Of a stretch of DNA of 64,000 bases, positions 18,601 through 28,300 are shown in pieces (the stretch's first letter is position 1; every line of letters starts with the position of its first letter). The notes under the pieces are model-generated. The model was not told where the DNA came from, did no database searches, and was given only the letters and a program-made list of their open reading frames with translations. The position numbers and the translations under genes are program-made. The stretch covers positions 124,001-188,000 of the forward strand of contig NZ_JAHVHU010000002.1 in the NCBI RefSeq assembly GCF_019802045.1, read 5' to 3'. Origin of the DNA: Membranihabitans marinus (GTDB taxonomy: Bacteria > Bacteroidota > Bacteroidia > Chitinophagales > Saprospiraceae).

Positions 18601-20313
18601 GCCTGCGTCAATTGGTTTGCGCTGGAAGGCACCTCTACTTCTACTTGATGCAGCCGGGACACTCAGCGACGGAGGCGATGGATAAGATAAATTGGCCACA
18701 TCTGTACATGGAAATTGCCTGGTCGTTCCAAGACCGGCGGAAGCATTTATATTTAAACTTAGGTTTTGATTCAGTGCTTGTGCTAATGAGGGATTAGCGG
18801 ATCTTGCCATCGATCGGTGAATCCAATATCTAAATACCCGTAAATGAGCAGCGTGATTTCTCAAGGTAGAATTCCAATAGGCCCTGATCCTTCTTATCGC
18901 CCGGGCTTTTGCCTGTCTGGAACTTGAATTTGAATAGTACATCAGAAGTGGGGCAAATTGATTTATAGATTGGATGTAGCACGTTCTTCCTGTATCTCCC
19001 AGTATATAGGTGCGATGAAATTCACGTAGGAAGGTACTAGTCCATGCATCCAACTCGGATTCTGTATAAGCGAGTCTGCTGCCGGCTTGGCTTTGCCGTA
19101 TATGATCAAATTCATGGTTGAGAATAACTTTTGTATGGTGAAAAGCATTTGATATTAAAGACTTTCTTCCCAATACAATGTAGTGGCGACCACGTGAATG
19201 CAGGGTGTATCCTGCATTACTACTCAAGGGGCGTCTGTCCATCGGGGATCTCTTGGAGTTCAAGCCGTCATCATAGTTAATTTTATTGCCTGGTGAAAAT
19301 GGAAACAAATGACGGGGATTTGGGGCGGAATCATTTGCACTTTGAGTGGTTCTGTTTTCCAGGGTAACACCCTGTCCCACTGCTTCCCGCACCAGACGAT
19401 ACCGGTCTCTAGCTGAAGAAGCATTTGTGACCCGGGTACTCCAATTTTGCGGGACCCCTTCTCTGCCCGGACCAAAATATCTTCGCTGCATTTGCAACTT
19501 GCTCAATCCTCCGCCCTGCTGCACCGTATGGGTCAGCTCATGCGCCAATAAATGAGTACCACCTGTACTACCAGGATCGTATTTTCCCTGGTTAAAATAT
19601 ATATCACTGCCATAGGTGAAAGCTTGGGCGTGTAACTCCTGATTCATCTGTACCGCCGAGCTGCCGGTATGAATACGCACGCCACTAAAATCAGTCCCGA
19701 AAGAGGATTCCATTTGGCTCCGTGTATCTTCAGGCAGTGGGTTTCCGCAACCGCGGGATGCATTCAGACGACTTTCCAAGGAGGACTTGGTTCCCCCCTC
19801 TGAGGATTGACCTTCTTCTTTTTTCTGAACCATTTCTTTCGCTTCATCTTCATGGACGGATGCATCTGCAGCCAGGCAACCGGCACATACGCGCTGGATG
19901 ACCTTTTCCGGTGGTGGTTCATTGCTTTCAAATATGGCTTTCCGTTGGATTTCTTCTTCATGGGATTCATCCTCTTCCTTTTGTACTTTTTCCTCTTCCT
20001 CACAAGTTGAACATTTGCGCTGAACCGGAGGAGTCAGAATCTTTGATGGTGCAGGTTTAGTTTGAACCATTCCGGGATGATCCAGCCGCTGCACTACTTT
20101 ATCGGCCATAGCATCGGCTTCTACTTCATATTTATCATTGGGACGGCCAATAGTCAATTTGGTTTGAACCGGGGTTGAATGAAAAAAAGAAGAGGTTGTC
20201 TCGTGTGATTTTGAAAAAAAACTGTCCTGCCCTTCTTTTTGAAAGAAAGGTTGCCGCTTTTTTTGAATGCTTTTGTGAGCGGATGAACTGGTTTTTGTTT
20301 TGGCTAGGTGCAC
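15643..20313 (-). CDS. Giant DUF4157 multidomain protein, candidate eCIS toxin with metallo-beta-lactamase-like domain
   Basis: 1556 residues. Shared leader at 21-70 (QPFFQKEGQDSFFSKS; KLTIGRPNDKYEVEADAMAD), two CxxC pairs (101-104, 143-146) in an acidic segment, then DUF4157 (about 190-270) with HELTH at 258-262. A second zinc-protease-like motif, HEFDH (400-404), with glutamates at 418 and 420 lies in a separate domain (about 340-500). Residues about 650-930 look like a metallo-beta-lactamase fold of the ComEC type: a core strand with LDAGGG (710-715), HIDLDH (751-756, the HxHxDH position) and APHHGG (905-910). The remaining 600 residues are mostly helical, with a hydrophobic helix near IGAGFMAAIEITRIGLEL, and end in a beta-rich domain. 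No signal peptide is present. It is the best toxin or effector candidate of the cluster; a specific activity is not assigned. Confidence 0.85.
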   Translation of the reverse strand: MHLAKTKTSSSAHKSIQKKRQPFFQKEGQDSFFSKSHETTSSFFHSTPVQTKLTIGRPNDKYEVEADAMADKVVQRLDHPGMVQTKPAPSKILTPPVQRKCSTCEEEEKVQKEEDESHEEEIQRKAIFESNEPPPEKVIQRVCAGCLAADASVHEDEAKEMVQKKEEGQSSEGGTKSSLESRLNASRGCGNPLPEDTRSQMESSFGTDFSGVRIHTGSSAVQMNQELHAQAFTYGSDIYFNQGKYDPGSTGGTHLLAHELTHTVQQGGGLSKLQMQRRYFGPGREGVPQNWSTRVTNASSARDRYRLVREAVGQGVTLENRTTQSANDSAPNPRHLFPFSPGNKINYDDGLNSKRSPMDRRPLSSNAGYTLHSRGRHYIVLGRKSLISNAFHHTKVILNHEFDHIRQSQAGSRLAYTESELDAWTSTFLREFHRTYILGDTGRTCYIQSINQFAPLLMYYSNSSSRQAKARAIRRIRAYWNSTLRNHAAHLRVFRYWIHRSMARSANPSLAQALNQNLSLNINASAGLGTTRQFPCTDVANLSYPSPPSLSVPAASSRSRGAFQRKPIDAGNTISDKQFLAKKVNHTGQQGAALLQRNGDACYPEDTDETTLSCDIDFSQQDETLRENGITLAPQDLIELAGIFPDGITLNSTELFILVQGEAFANSIRLNGYRVNTSRPSTSSTNVFVLQIGKGRAIMVSSTVGGSIMLDAGGGTSRTSNSQKARQIARDVNNILLSGIAAPPRRITISHIDLDHYNAVQEVLNLPQMRNTDVRITRQQLMEGLRSGNWQTMNIQFNRANKLVRINVSGVSSVHIDRAFIGGMEVTEFRSVQAHEQLTDRNRIRYNKNSTSEVTIVRDFLTNTTHVFTADGEGRTIHEIIDMVGREAFRRIMGGGSRNLASVEAPHHGGSVTGGANTRGMVEFLRLAFESSNGRVNFFTQTSQRFSGTGSASLNYLDAVEIPVERIQEGGNASNTTQVRRISGQAQEQITIDRGRITEILELGNANASRVMAAQQTRHKLSNFSELITPIERMLGLEGTRAEFRQLGEAASSVRRNIQNSQQALNTPWNEFWEVMKTEAETSGMRASTPRQQVRQALATLSSQVRNTEVSRLENDVISLYNGLNIYQRLLTNALAMRLALNEGRISDLNALKAEQRNLLSRSISLIGRAETSQQIRQAWRAIREVWTGRLIRTVARRLGHYSAAHRHMMTDFRVVLNENIVNQARLNQLVEQARHGTLPMAPGRTIPMRSRIGAGFMAAIEITRIGLELYESFESAARARESRDAAERVEGLQDIRWWQDMGAQPEIELVERGAFSGWNIVSSHLRNSTKMEILNGTYTGETPNFDKAVVTEVSDEDLEFVVGKMTIELIDMNDWVRNYGHPVSENGRIKKFENGWGVKLWSSENESYRYYSKNIIQNPLNALYANLQDQLKEELEYQTTNPDNELATVENTAFFGTDRYIYVYNGPTLKRLDFEDRVPKFFVTGLQAPTNPDLVSVRAADVYTYNKLSRYNTIEIEPGLPYNTIRSYRNSRGEGYVERDSIRYSLKNIINNAIP

Positions 20314-20322
20314 ATATTTGCA

Positions 20323-20739
20323 TTAAAGTTTCCGCTCTTTGATCTGCTCGACAGCTATGCTGGCCACACCACCCCCGCTCGCACCAGCTGTATAAACCGC
20401 CGTTACATCCAGGCTGTGAGGGCTTTCGATCACCAGAAAACCTTCGAAGCCGTGAATAAACGTAGTACCAAAATCCTGGATTTTCTTACAAACAAACCGT
20501 TCGACCCCATCGGGTTTTATGCCGGACGTTAAGAATTTGGATATGTGGCCAGGATTGGCCACTTTCTTCCTTATTTTTACGTCTTTGTCATGCGGATTGT
20601 GAATATTTACCGCCGTTTCATACACGCCGGGCAACAGTCCGTCGGAAGTTTGTGAGGTACCCGGGATATGGGCCGTACAAACAATTTTTACCGCATATTG
20701 GTACCGGTGTCTTTTCTTTTTTTCTTTTTGCTTGTCCAT
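20323..20739 (-). CDS. Small conserved beta-rich protein of unknown function in eCIS operon
   Basis: 138 residues with a basic N-terminus (DKQKEKKKRHRYQYAV) and an otherwise beta-strand pattern: VKIVCTAHIP, GVYETAVNIHNPHDKDV, GFEGFLVIESPHSLDVTAVYTA, VEQIKERKL. The phrases G-x-Y-x-T-x-x-N-x-HNP and GF-x-VIES-x-x-x-LDV-x-AVYTA look like those of a widespread family of small hypothetical proteins (from memory, no search run). It has no signal peptide. It lies between the tape-measure gene (36 nt) and the giant DUF4157 gene (9 nt), so a part in particle assembly or as a partner of the cargo is possible. Confidence 0.7.
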   Translation of the reverse strand: MDKQKEKKKRHRYQYAVKIVCTAHIPGTSQTSDGLLPGVYETAVNIHNPHDKDVKIRKKVANPGHISKFLTSGIKPDGVERFVCKKIQDFGTTFIHGFEGFLVIESPHSLDVTAVYTAGASGGGVASIAVEQIKERKL

Positions 20740-20775
20740 AATTGTTGGTTTTTATTTTTTTGATTTAAATATTTA

Positions 20776-22389
20776 TCATCGCCACTCTACTTTTATTAAA
20801 TCTTGCATCCAAGGCAGTTTAATCATACTGATGCCCCATGGAAGCCGGTCCAATAAGATGTCTATGGTCTGGGGTTCTACGGTTAACTTCCAACCTGTGT
20901 CGGACCTGGTCAGCTTACCATCCCTTATCACAAAACCTTCTCGTAAACCATCGGGTGAGGTATTCCCCAGAACACCCCAATTTATGATCACGGCCTCCAG
21001 TAAACGGTTGGCCTCATCTTTCTCTTCCTTAGTAAGTTGGATGGTGTGATCCAGGGGTAAGTTGGCCGGCATACCACAAAGGAGTTTTGCAAGCACCAGC
21101 TCATATTCTGGTATAAATTCATGGCCGGTGCCCAGGAAATGCAAGAGGTAGACCGACTTACTCCGAGTGTAATAGTCTTTGAATTGCTGGTCTTCCACCA
21201 GTTCCAGTTTTCGAAAAAAACGATGTAAAAACGGGTGAAGCAGTATGATTCCCGCATTTTTCAAAAATTGCGGGCTTTCCATTTCTTCATATTTCTGACC
21301 TTCATCCATTATTTCACTACTTTGAATTCCTTTCACCCCATCTTTCTCTCCCAATTTTTCCGTTTTATTATAAATCCGGAAATTGGCCATCGATTGATCT
21401 TCTCCACAATCTTCCTTCTCACCACTAGTTCGGTTTTCCTCCCATCGATCTTTTTCTCGATTTTTGTCCTTTGCCAGATCGCGTGATTCAGGAAGTTTCC
21501 CTCCATTTTCCCTTTCTGCCCCTTCTGACGATAAAAGTTGGTTTAGATGTGGGAAATTTTCACGTTCGGTAGACGTGAATGCTTCCAAATTCCGGAGGAA
21601 GTTCTTAGGCAACGATGTCAGAAATAATTGCTGTAAAGTAAAACTGTTCTTTTTATTGGTTTTATGAATAACTTCCTGGAATATCATATTCCAAAATCCA
21701 GTTTCCATCGCCCGGAAAGACGTCTTCAACGGCTCCAGGCGTTGGGAGTCCTGCGTGGTGTATGCATGAATTTCGTTAAGTAATCCAGGCAGATCTTTTT
21801 GTGAGTGCCCTGTATAAAGTTCCACAATAGATGTCAATTCATGTATCCGGTGCTGTAGTATAAGCCGGTACATCGCCTGCTTGTTTTTCATCAACGTATC
21901 TCGTAATGCTGACACCGCCCGTTGTTCCATGGCCAGCGTTTCCAAAACCTGTGTAATCCAATTTTTATCCGGCCTTAAGGCGTAGGAGGGCAAGACGCCC
22001 TTTTCCAACCAGTACAACCACAGTTGAAACATATACTGACGGGTAGAATGCACGGATTGTGGGTGTAATTGCTTCCCCAACTGGGTTGACGTATTGGGTT
22101 GAACGCGGGATCTGTACTGCCGCAATTCTGCTTCTACTAATCGCAGTATTTTTTCAACGACCAAATCGTCATTTATTAAATTTAGATCGATATCTCCCAG
22201 GTCTACTACTACTTTATCCAGTCTCAACACTTCGTCTTCCCCAGCAAAATGATCGAACAAATCGTTGAGTTTTGGAGCCAGTCTGTTCCACACCATTTCA
22301 CTTAACCGCTGCTGCAGGACATAGGTGTCTGCCGAAGCACCCACTTCGACCTTCACTACCTGCTTTCCTATGAGGTGTTTATTGGCCAT
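20776..22389 (-). CDS. Contractile injection system tape-measure protein (Pvc14/Afp14-like)
   Basis: 537 residues. The start HLIGKQVVKVEVGASADTYV and the C-terminal block with REGFVIRDGKLT, GWKLTVEPQTIDILLDRLPW and ISMIKLPWM are typical of the proteins annotated as CIS tape-measure proteins in Bacteroidota eCIS loci. A charged low-complexity stretch (about residues 285-375: Lys/Glu-rich) separates the N- and C-terminal domains. Its length would set tube length; it is short compared with phage tape-measure proteins, which agrees with the short particles of eCIS. It overlaps the end of the upstream baseplate gene by 11 nt. Confidence 0.85.
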   Translation of the reverse strand: MANKHLIGKQVVKVEVGASADTYVLQQRLSEMVWNRLAPKLNDLFDHFAGEDEVLRLDKVVVDLGDIDLNLINDDLVVEKILRLVEAELRQYRSRVQPNTSTQLGKQLHPQSVHSTRQYMFQLWLYWLEKGVLPSYALRPDKNWITQVLETLAMEQRAVSALRDTLMKNKQAMYRLILQHRIHELTSIVELYTGHSQKDLPGLLNEIHAYTTQDSQRLEPLKTSFRAMETGFWNMIFQEVIHKTNKKNSFTLQQLFLTSLPKNFLRNLEAFTSTERENFPHLNQLLSSEGAERENGGKLPESRDLAKDKNREKDRWEENRTSGEKEDCGEDQSMANFRIYNKTEKLGEKDGVKGIQSSEIMDEGQKYEEMESPQFLKNAGIILLHPFLHRFFRKLELVEDQQFKDYYTRSKSVYLLHFLGTGHEFIPEYELVLAKLLCGMPANLPLDHTIQLTKEEKDEANRLLEAVIINWGVLGNTSPDGLREGFVIRDGKLTRSDTGWKLTVEPQTIDILLDRLPWGISMIKLPWMQDLIKVEWR

Positions 22390-25300
22390 TTACTGTATTT
22401 AGTATTTTGTTAATTTGATTCAACGTTTTGGTGTAGGCCATCGAGTCAAGAGCAGATGGATTCCAGCTCTTTTTCAACTCCGTGCCACTCAATCCATTTT
22501 CGGCGAGAATATTTATACTCTCCTGAAGGATTTCAAGTTCTTTTTCCGGAATTCCATCATCGCATTCCAGTACCAATCCGGCGAACAGATGCACCGTCGC
22601 ATTTTGAAGTAATCCGAGAAACATTTCTTTGTTGGCGGATTTATTTAAACTATACCGGTTGAAAAAATCGACTAACTTCACATACTCTGGTATCGCAGGC
22701 GTACTTTTAATAAAAGAAAGTGTACGCTTGAAGCTTTTGGTCTTCTTACGGTCTTCATCCACCAATTGATCGAGATTGGACTCGAATAAGTAATTCCGAT
22801 CCTTGATTTGAGAGCGCAATACCTCATTATCTTCTCCTTTGGAATATAAAAGTAATACCACAGGATCTTCGGGTTCAGGCTTCGCTACTGACTCCAAATC
22901 CCCGGGTGGGCAATATCCCCAAAAAACCGTACCTGATGTTTCTGGAGGCAGACAGCACGGATCGATCTCTTCTTTCGAAACTCCACAATTACAATTACCT
23001 CCCACTCCGGGAATGGCAGGACATGCCGGTTCCGATTGCAAATCTTTGATGCAATCCACCATCAGACAATGGGGATGCCTTCCGTCCGGATTGCATAATG
23101 GTTCCTGGGGGTTCTGCAACCAGCCCAACCAATTTTTGAATTCACTTTCAAACTGGCACATATCCCGAGGGCTTAGCCACAAGATATTTAACCCTACCAG
23201 CGCCGGTATTTCTTTGTAAATCAACTGCTCAAAGACCTTTCTCGCATCCGTAGACCTGAATCCCTTTGCCCACGAAGGAAGAACCAGGGTGGCCCAGAAG
23301 GAATAAGGGTCGTTGCCCGGCAGGTACTGGATCACATCGGGATTGTCTTCTGCGCAGGGATCGTCCGGGGCTATATCCGGGTGCCAATTTATGGGGCAGC
23401 AGTAATCCGGACAGATGGGCAGCAGGCAATTGGATACGATACGATTGTCATTTCTATTCATAGATCTGCAATCTTCCAATGTTTTGGGCCGCAGTAGGAT
23501 GTGTTCCAGCAGGTGCATACCCATGTTTTCCACGCATCCCCGGGTCAGAGTGATGGCATCCAGTACTTCCTGATAGCTGTCGTAACTTTGCGGATGGTAA
23601 CCCAATTCTTTTCCTGGGTCCAGCATCTGAAAGGAGTAGGGCCCATAATCACTACGCTGGGTACATTCCAGAACATATGCTCCATTTTTAATGAGTCGGG
23701 AAAGATGTTGAAAAGCCTCCCACGCTTCTTCACAGCATTTAAAACAACGGCTGCTCAAAATAGGGAACTTTGTATCGCACGTATTATTTTCTTCCGCTGG
23801 TTCCTCTTCACATCCACAAGGTTGCAGGCCATTTGCTGAAATATCCTGATCGTGATCCGGCCAGTATATTCGGTAACACTGTGCGTCATTGTCCAGGTAA
23901 ACAGGAAAATAATTAATCAGACGGATAAGTTTGCCTGGATCTTCTTCCAGTCGTTTTAGTAACTCATGCACCCACTTCTCGCCTTTGCATATTTTATTCA
24001 GGCACATTTTAAGGGAATCGGATAGTTCCTCTTCCGACAAAAGGGCCTGTGGACAGTCCCCCAGACACTTCCTTAATGCAAATACCAGATCGCACAGATC
24101 CCACTTTCCCTTTTCACCGGTACTAATCGGGGCCGATAGAAAGTTCATTTCTGTTTCTTCTTCGGATGGTATTTCCGCTGAGGCGGAAATAAAATTCAAA
24201 TATCTACTCCAATCCAAATTCTTTAAAGCTTCCTCCCAATCTTTCATCGCCTGATGGGCTTCCTTCTCCGAATCATAGCTGCACGCATGCCGGGCCACAA
24301 AATAATCCGGTGCCACAACCTTGAAAGTCCATTTTCCATCTTTACAGACCGGTATATAATTTTTGGGATCGTCGCCTGCATACAAAAAACTACGAACGCC
24401 ACCTGCTTTGCAGTCACCACACCCGTCTGTGATTATGGGATTGCCATTGGCATCCAGAGAAGCAAAAGCATCGTCCCAGGCTTCGGCTTCCGAAGGGTAA
24501 TTGCACGAGCTTTCCACCCATACTTCGGTCAAGGTCAGATAATACCAACCCAAATCGCACATGACCCGGCAATTTTGTGAAATACCAGCCAGGACATAAA
24601 AGTGGTTATATGCCTTTATTACTTCCGCGTAGCTACTATAGCAACCGGTGCCCAGCCAGACCACGGAGCCGAAATCATCATACGGAACCTCCGGAGGTAT
24701 CATGTCGCAACGGGCAGGTCCTAGACCATCTTCAGGGATCACTACTTTGAACTTATAGTGTCTTTTATCTTTTTTCTTTACTTCATAAATGGGAAACAAA
24801 CGGGCCATCAGGGAATAGAATCCGATCACATCTTTTCCGGCTTCTGCAAGTTTACTGCTATTCCTGGAAGGAATCACGGCCAGGAAGGAAGCATCGTCAC
24901 AGGCCTTGTCATCGTCCGGTTTATAAGTTTCTGTGAGGCTTATCTTACCTCCGGCACCATATTCTTCCGGATCTTTAGCCGCTAGCAGCAGCCCGTACCA
25001 TTCCCGTACCCAGGCGTCTCGGGCTTCTTCTTTACTATCGTATCCCACATTACTTATTAGCCGGAATTCCAGGTCGTTCTTATCTTCAAAACAGAGTTGG
25101 TAATGGTATTTTTCCGGATCTTTGTCGGGGCAGATCACTATGTCTTTTGGCGGACAATACCTCATGTCTATCGATGGTACCCGATCGCAAATCAATTTAC
25201 CGAATTCTCGGACATCTTCTATTTCGCGGCAACGATATGGGTTGATCGCCAATGGATCATCTTTTTTGAAAAATTTCCACTTAAACAAGGGGGTCCGATG

Positions 25301-28300
25301 CCCCTTCCTGTTTTTAGTAAAAAATGCCGGATTCAAATCCCCCCCGGCATCGTACATTTCCCGAAAGTAGCTTACTACAGGCTCCGTTAACTCTACCGGA
25401 GCCTGATGATGTTCTGTTTGAAATTGAATGGCAACGGGTTTTTCTGAGGATCCTTCGTATAGGGCATAATCAAAATCTTTATGATCAACTTTTTTAAATG
25501 AATACCGGTGTATCTTATTTACAAATTGGGAATAAGCGGTATTCGCCCGCTCCGGTGAAAAAAAATAGGAACCACTGATAAAGAGGGGTTGAAAATCTTC
25601 ATCTTCAGTGGGAAGCCCGTATACAAATTTGTATTGTGAGGGCTGAGTATTCACTTCGAAATGATAAAGGTGGGCGCCAAAAACAGCTTCCCCCTTTTCC
25701 GCGGCCTCCTTCAATAAATTTTCTTTGAAATTGGCTCGTGCTTTGGGGTTGGAAGAAAATTCTTCGTCAGAACTAATAAGATCGCCCCATTCGCCTATTA
25801 GTTTCCAGGTGTATTTATTATGCTGTTTTTGGAGTGAAAATGGTGGTTTCTCTTTTTTGAAAAATCGCAGCGCAGAATTCAGTGCCCGATCGCGATCTTT
25901 ACCGGTTTCGTAGCTGATTTTGTGGCGCAATAAAATCAGCTCAGGTTCCAAAAGTAAATTGAATCCAAACGAATTCTCCGCTTGATTGTATTCCTGATAG
26001 TTTGTTTTTGAAGTGCCCAATATATAGGCTTTTTGCATAGCTTCCATCACTGATTCTAGATCCGGATACAGATGATAGCTTTCGAGCGTCGGAAAACTGT
26101 TCTTAGCCGGAATTTGAAATCCAAAAGCCCGATCCAGTATTGAAAAATCAGGTTTGATTCTTCCTTCCGAAAAAGCCACCGTACTAACTGTAATAGCCGC
26201 TTCAGGGTCCAAAACCTCCAGGTTAATGACCTCGGAGACAGCAATCACTGCTTCTTCTCCATGTAAAATAATCCTGTAACTGGATTCTCCACTTTTTTCG
26301 ACAGAGTAATTTTCTTCCGACCGGGCCCGGGCTTCGGCAAAATCCCATGAAATTTCTGCCTCCGAATTTGACCGAGATAGTCTTTTGCTGACGAGGATTA
26401 CCTCTTCATTCACGCTTGCTTTCCAGGAAAACGCTTCAGGAAATTCGGAAATAGAATTACGGGTATCTGATGTTTCTGTCATGTCCTGCCAGGCGCCTTC
26501 TTTAGTGGCAAAGGAATCCTCGCTGAGGATTATTTCTTCAGAACCGGGAGGCTCATACTGCCATTTCCAGAATGGATGTTTGATGATCTCAACATCAAAA
26601 GGAGTGATGTCCAGGTAAAGTCCCTGACCAGATACAGGCCGCAAGTCATATCCCTTACCGGTATATTCTCCTGGCACTAAATTCTGCTCGTTAATATTCT
26701 CTATAAAATCTGTTTCTTCTTCCTCCGCAGCTTCGACAGAATCATAACGCGTGTTTTTACCGGTGGCTACGACTCCTCCGTTGATATCCAGTAATTGCTG
26801 CTGATGACGGTATTTTGCGATGATGATGTTTTCTTTTCGGGGTTGATCCGAAAAGAGCTGTACTGCCTTATTGCTGTTAAAGATGGTTGTTATCCTTTTT
26901 AACTCTTCAAATCCAGTAGGATTCTTTAGACTATTTAATACCCTGCCTGCAGCATAGCGTAAAGCTTGTTCGCTTTCATAACTTCTTTTTCCCTCGAGCA
27001 AAATATTGCCTTGCTCGTCCTTCAACTGAAGTTCATAACAGGGTGTGACCTCGATATTGCATAAATTTCGTCGATCATAATTTTCGATCCCAGCCAGCTT
27101 AGATAACCGCTTTTCAAAGCCCGATACATTGGCCGTGTTCCAAGACGGTTGCAAATAATCAAAAGCTTTCCCACGGTCCCTGCTTAATTCGGCATAATTG
27201 GCCAGGTAAGTAGATTGATCATCCAGTGTGATTTGTCGTAATTCTTCTGGTGCTATATTTTGCCGGTATTTCAGCAGGGTGTAATCGGTAAAATCCTCTC
27301 CAAATCGCGCCAGAAGATGGTCGAGCATTTTTTGACGTCGCTGCTCATATTCGACTCCCCCCTCCACGATTTTCCCGATAAGACTCAGATACGAAAGCGG
27401 GTTGTCTTTCAACCCAAAATAATGCCTGTCCGGATTAGAATTCTCAGACTTATCGGTACTCCGGGTATAGTTTTCGGCAAAGGACGCGATAAAAGCCACA
27501 TCGCCAGCTTCATTGACTGCTTCTCCATACGCTTTATGCTTTTTGGAGCCTACCAATATAAGGTCCTTGGGCAGGCTGGGGTGCAATACGAAAAAATAGC
27601 CATATTTATCGCTATGAACGGTCACGTCATATTCGCCGTGGAAAAAACTTTCTTTAAGCTGATCGATATAGATTTCTCGAACCGTGGAGGAGGAAAAGAT
27701 ATACAGGTCAAGTCCGTCTTTCTGATCTCCGCAGTAATCTTTAATGCTTACCCCGGCCCGGCCATCGGTTTGTAGTAGCTCCAGCATTTTTTGCCAATTT
27801 TCATCATTGGCTATAGGACGAGCCAGTGCATTGTCGGTAGACATGTCGCTGTTTTTTTCATAGAATTTCAGTAATTTTTCCAAACCGGGTACCGTATCGG
27901 TTACTTTAGAAAAATAGGTTTTCTTTTCGCCAGAAGTGCGATCGTTCTCTGGCTTTAAGGAAAACAACGACCGGAAATTGGATAATTGGGCCGTGTAGTT
28001 GGCCAGCAGTTGATCATAAAACAACAAATATCCTTTAAGCTGAAAAGCCTGGGTTTTTCGGTCAAGACTAACATGGTCAGGCAAGCCATTTTCACCGATT
28101 CCATAGACCACAGGGAAATCGTTTTGAATGGAGTAATAGCGGGATAGATCTTCGTGGTACTTTCCTGAAGGAACGGATCCATTGAGCTTGTCCGGACTTA
28201 ATAGAAACTTGTTATATAATGGTAACGTTGCGTGGATCTTATTTTTTTCAATATTTAGAAGACCATTCGCTCTGTAAAGGTCCACGCAGGTTTTATCTAA

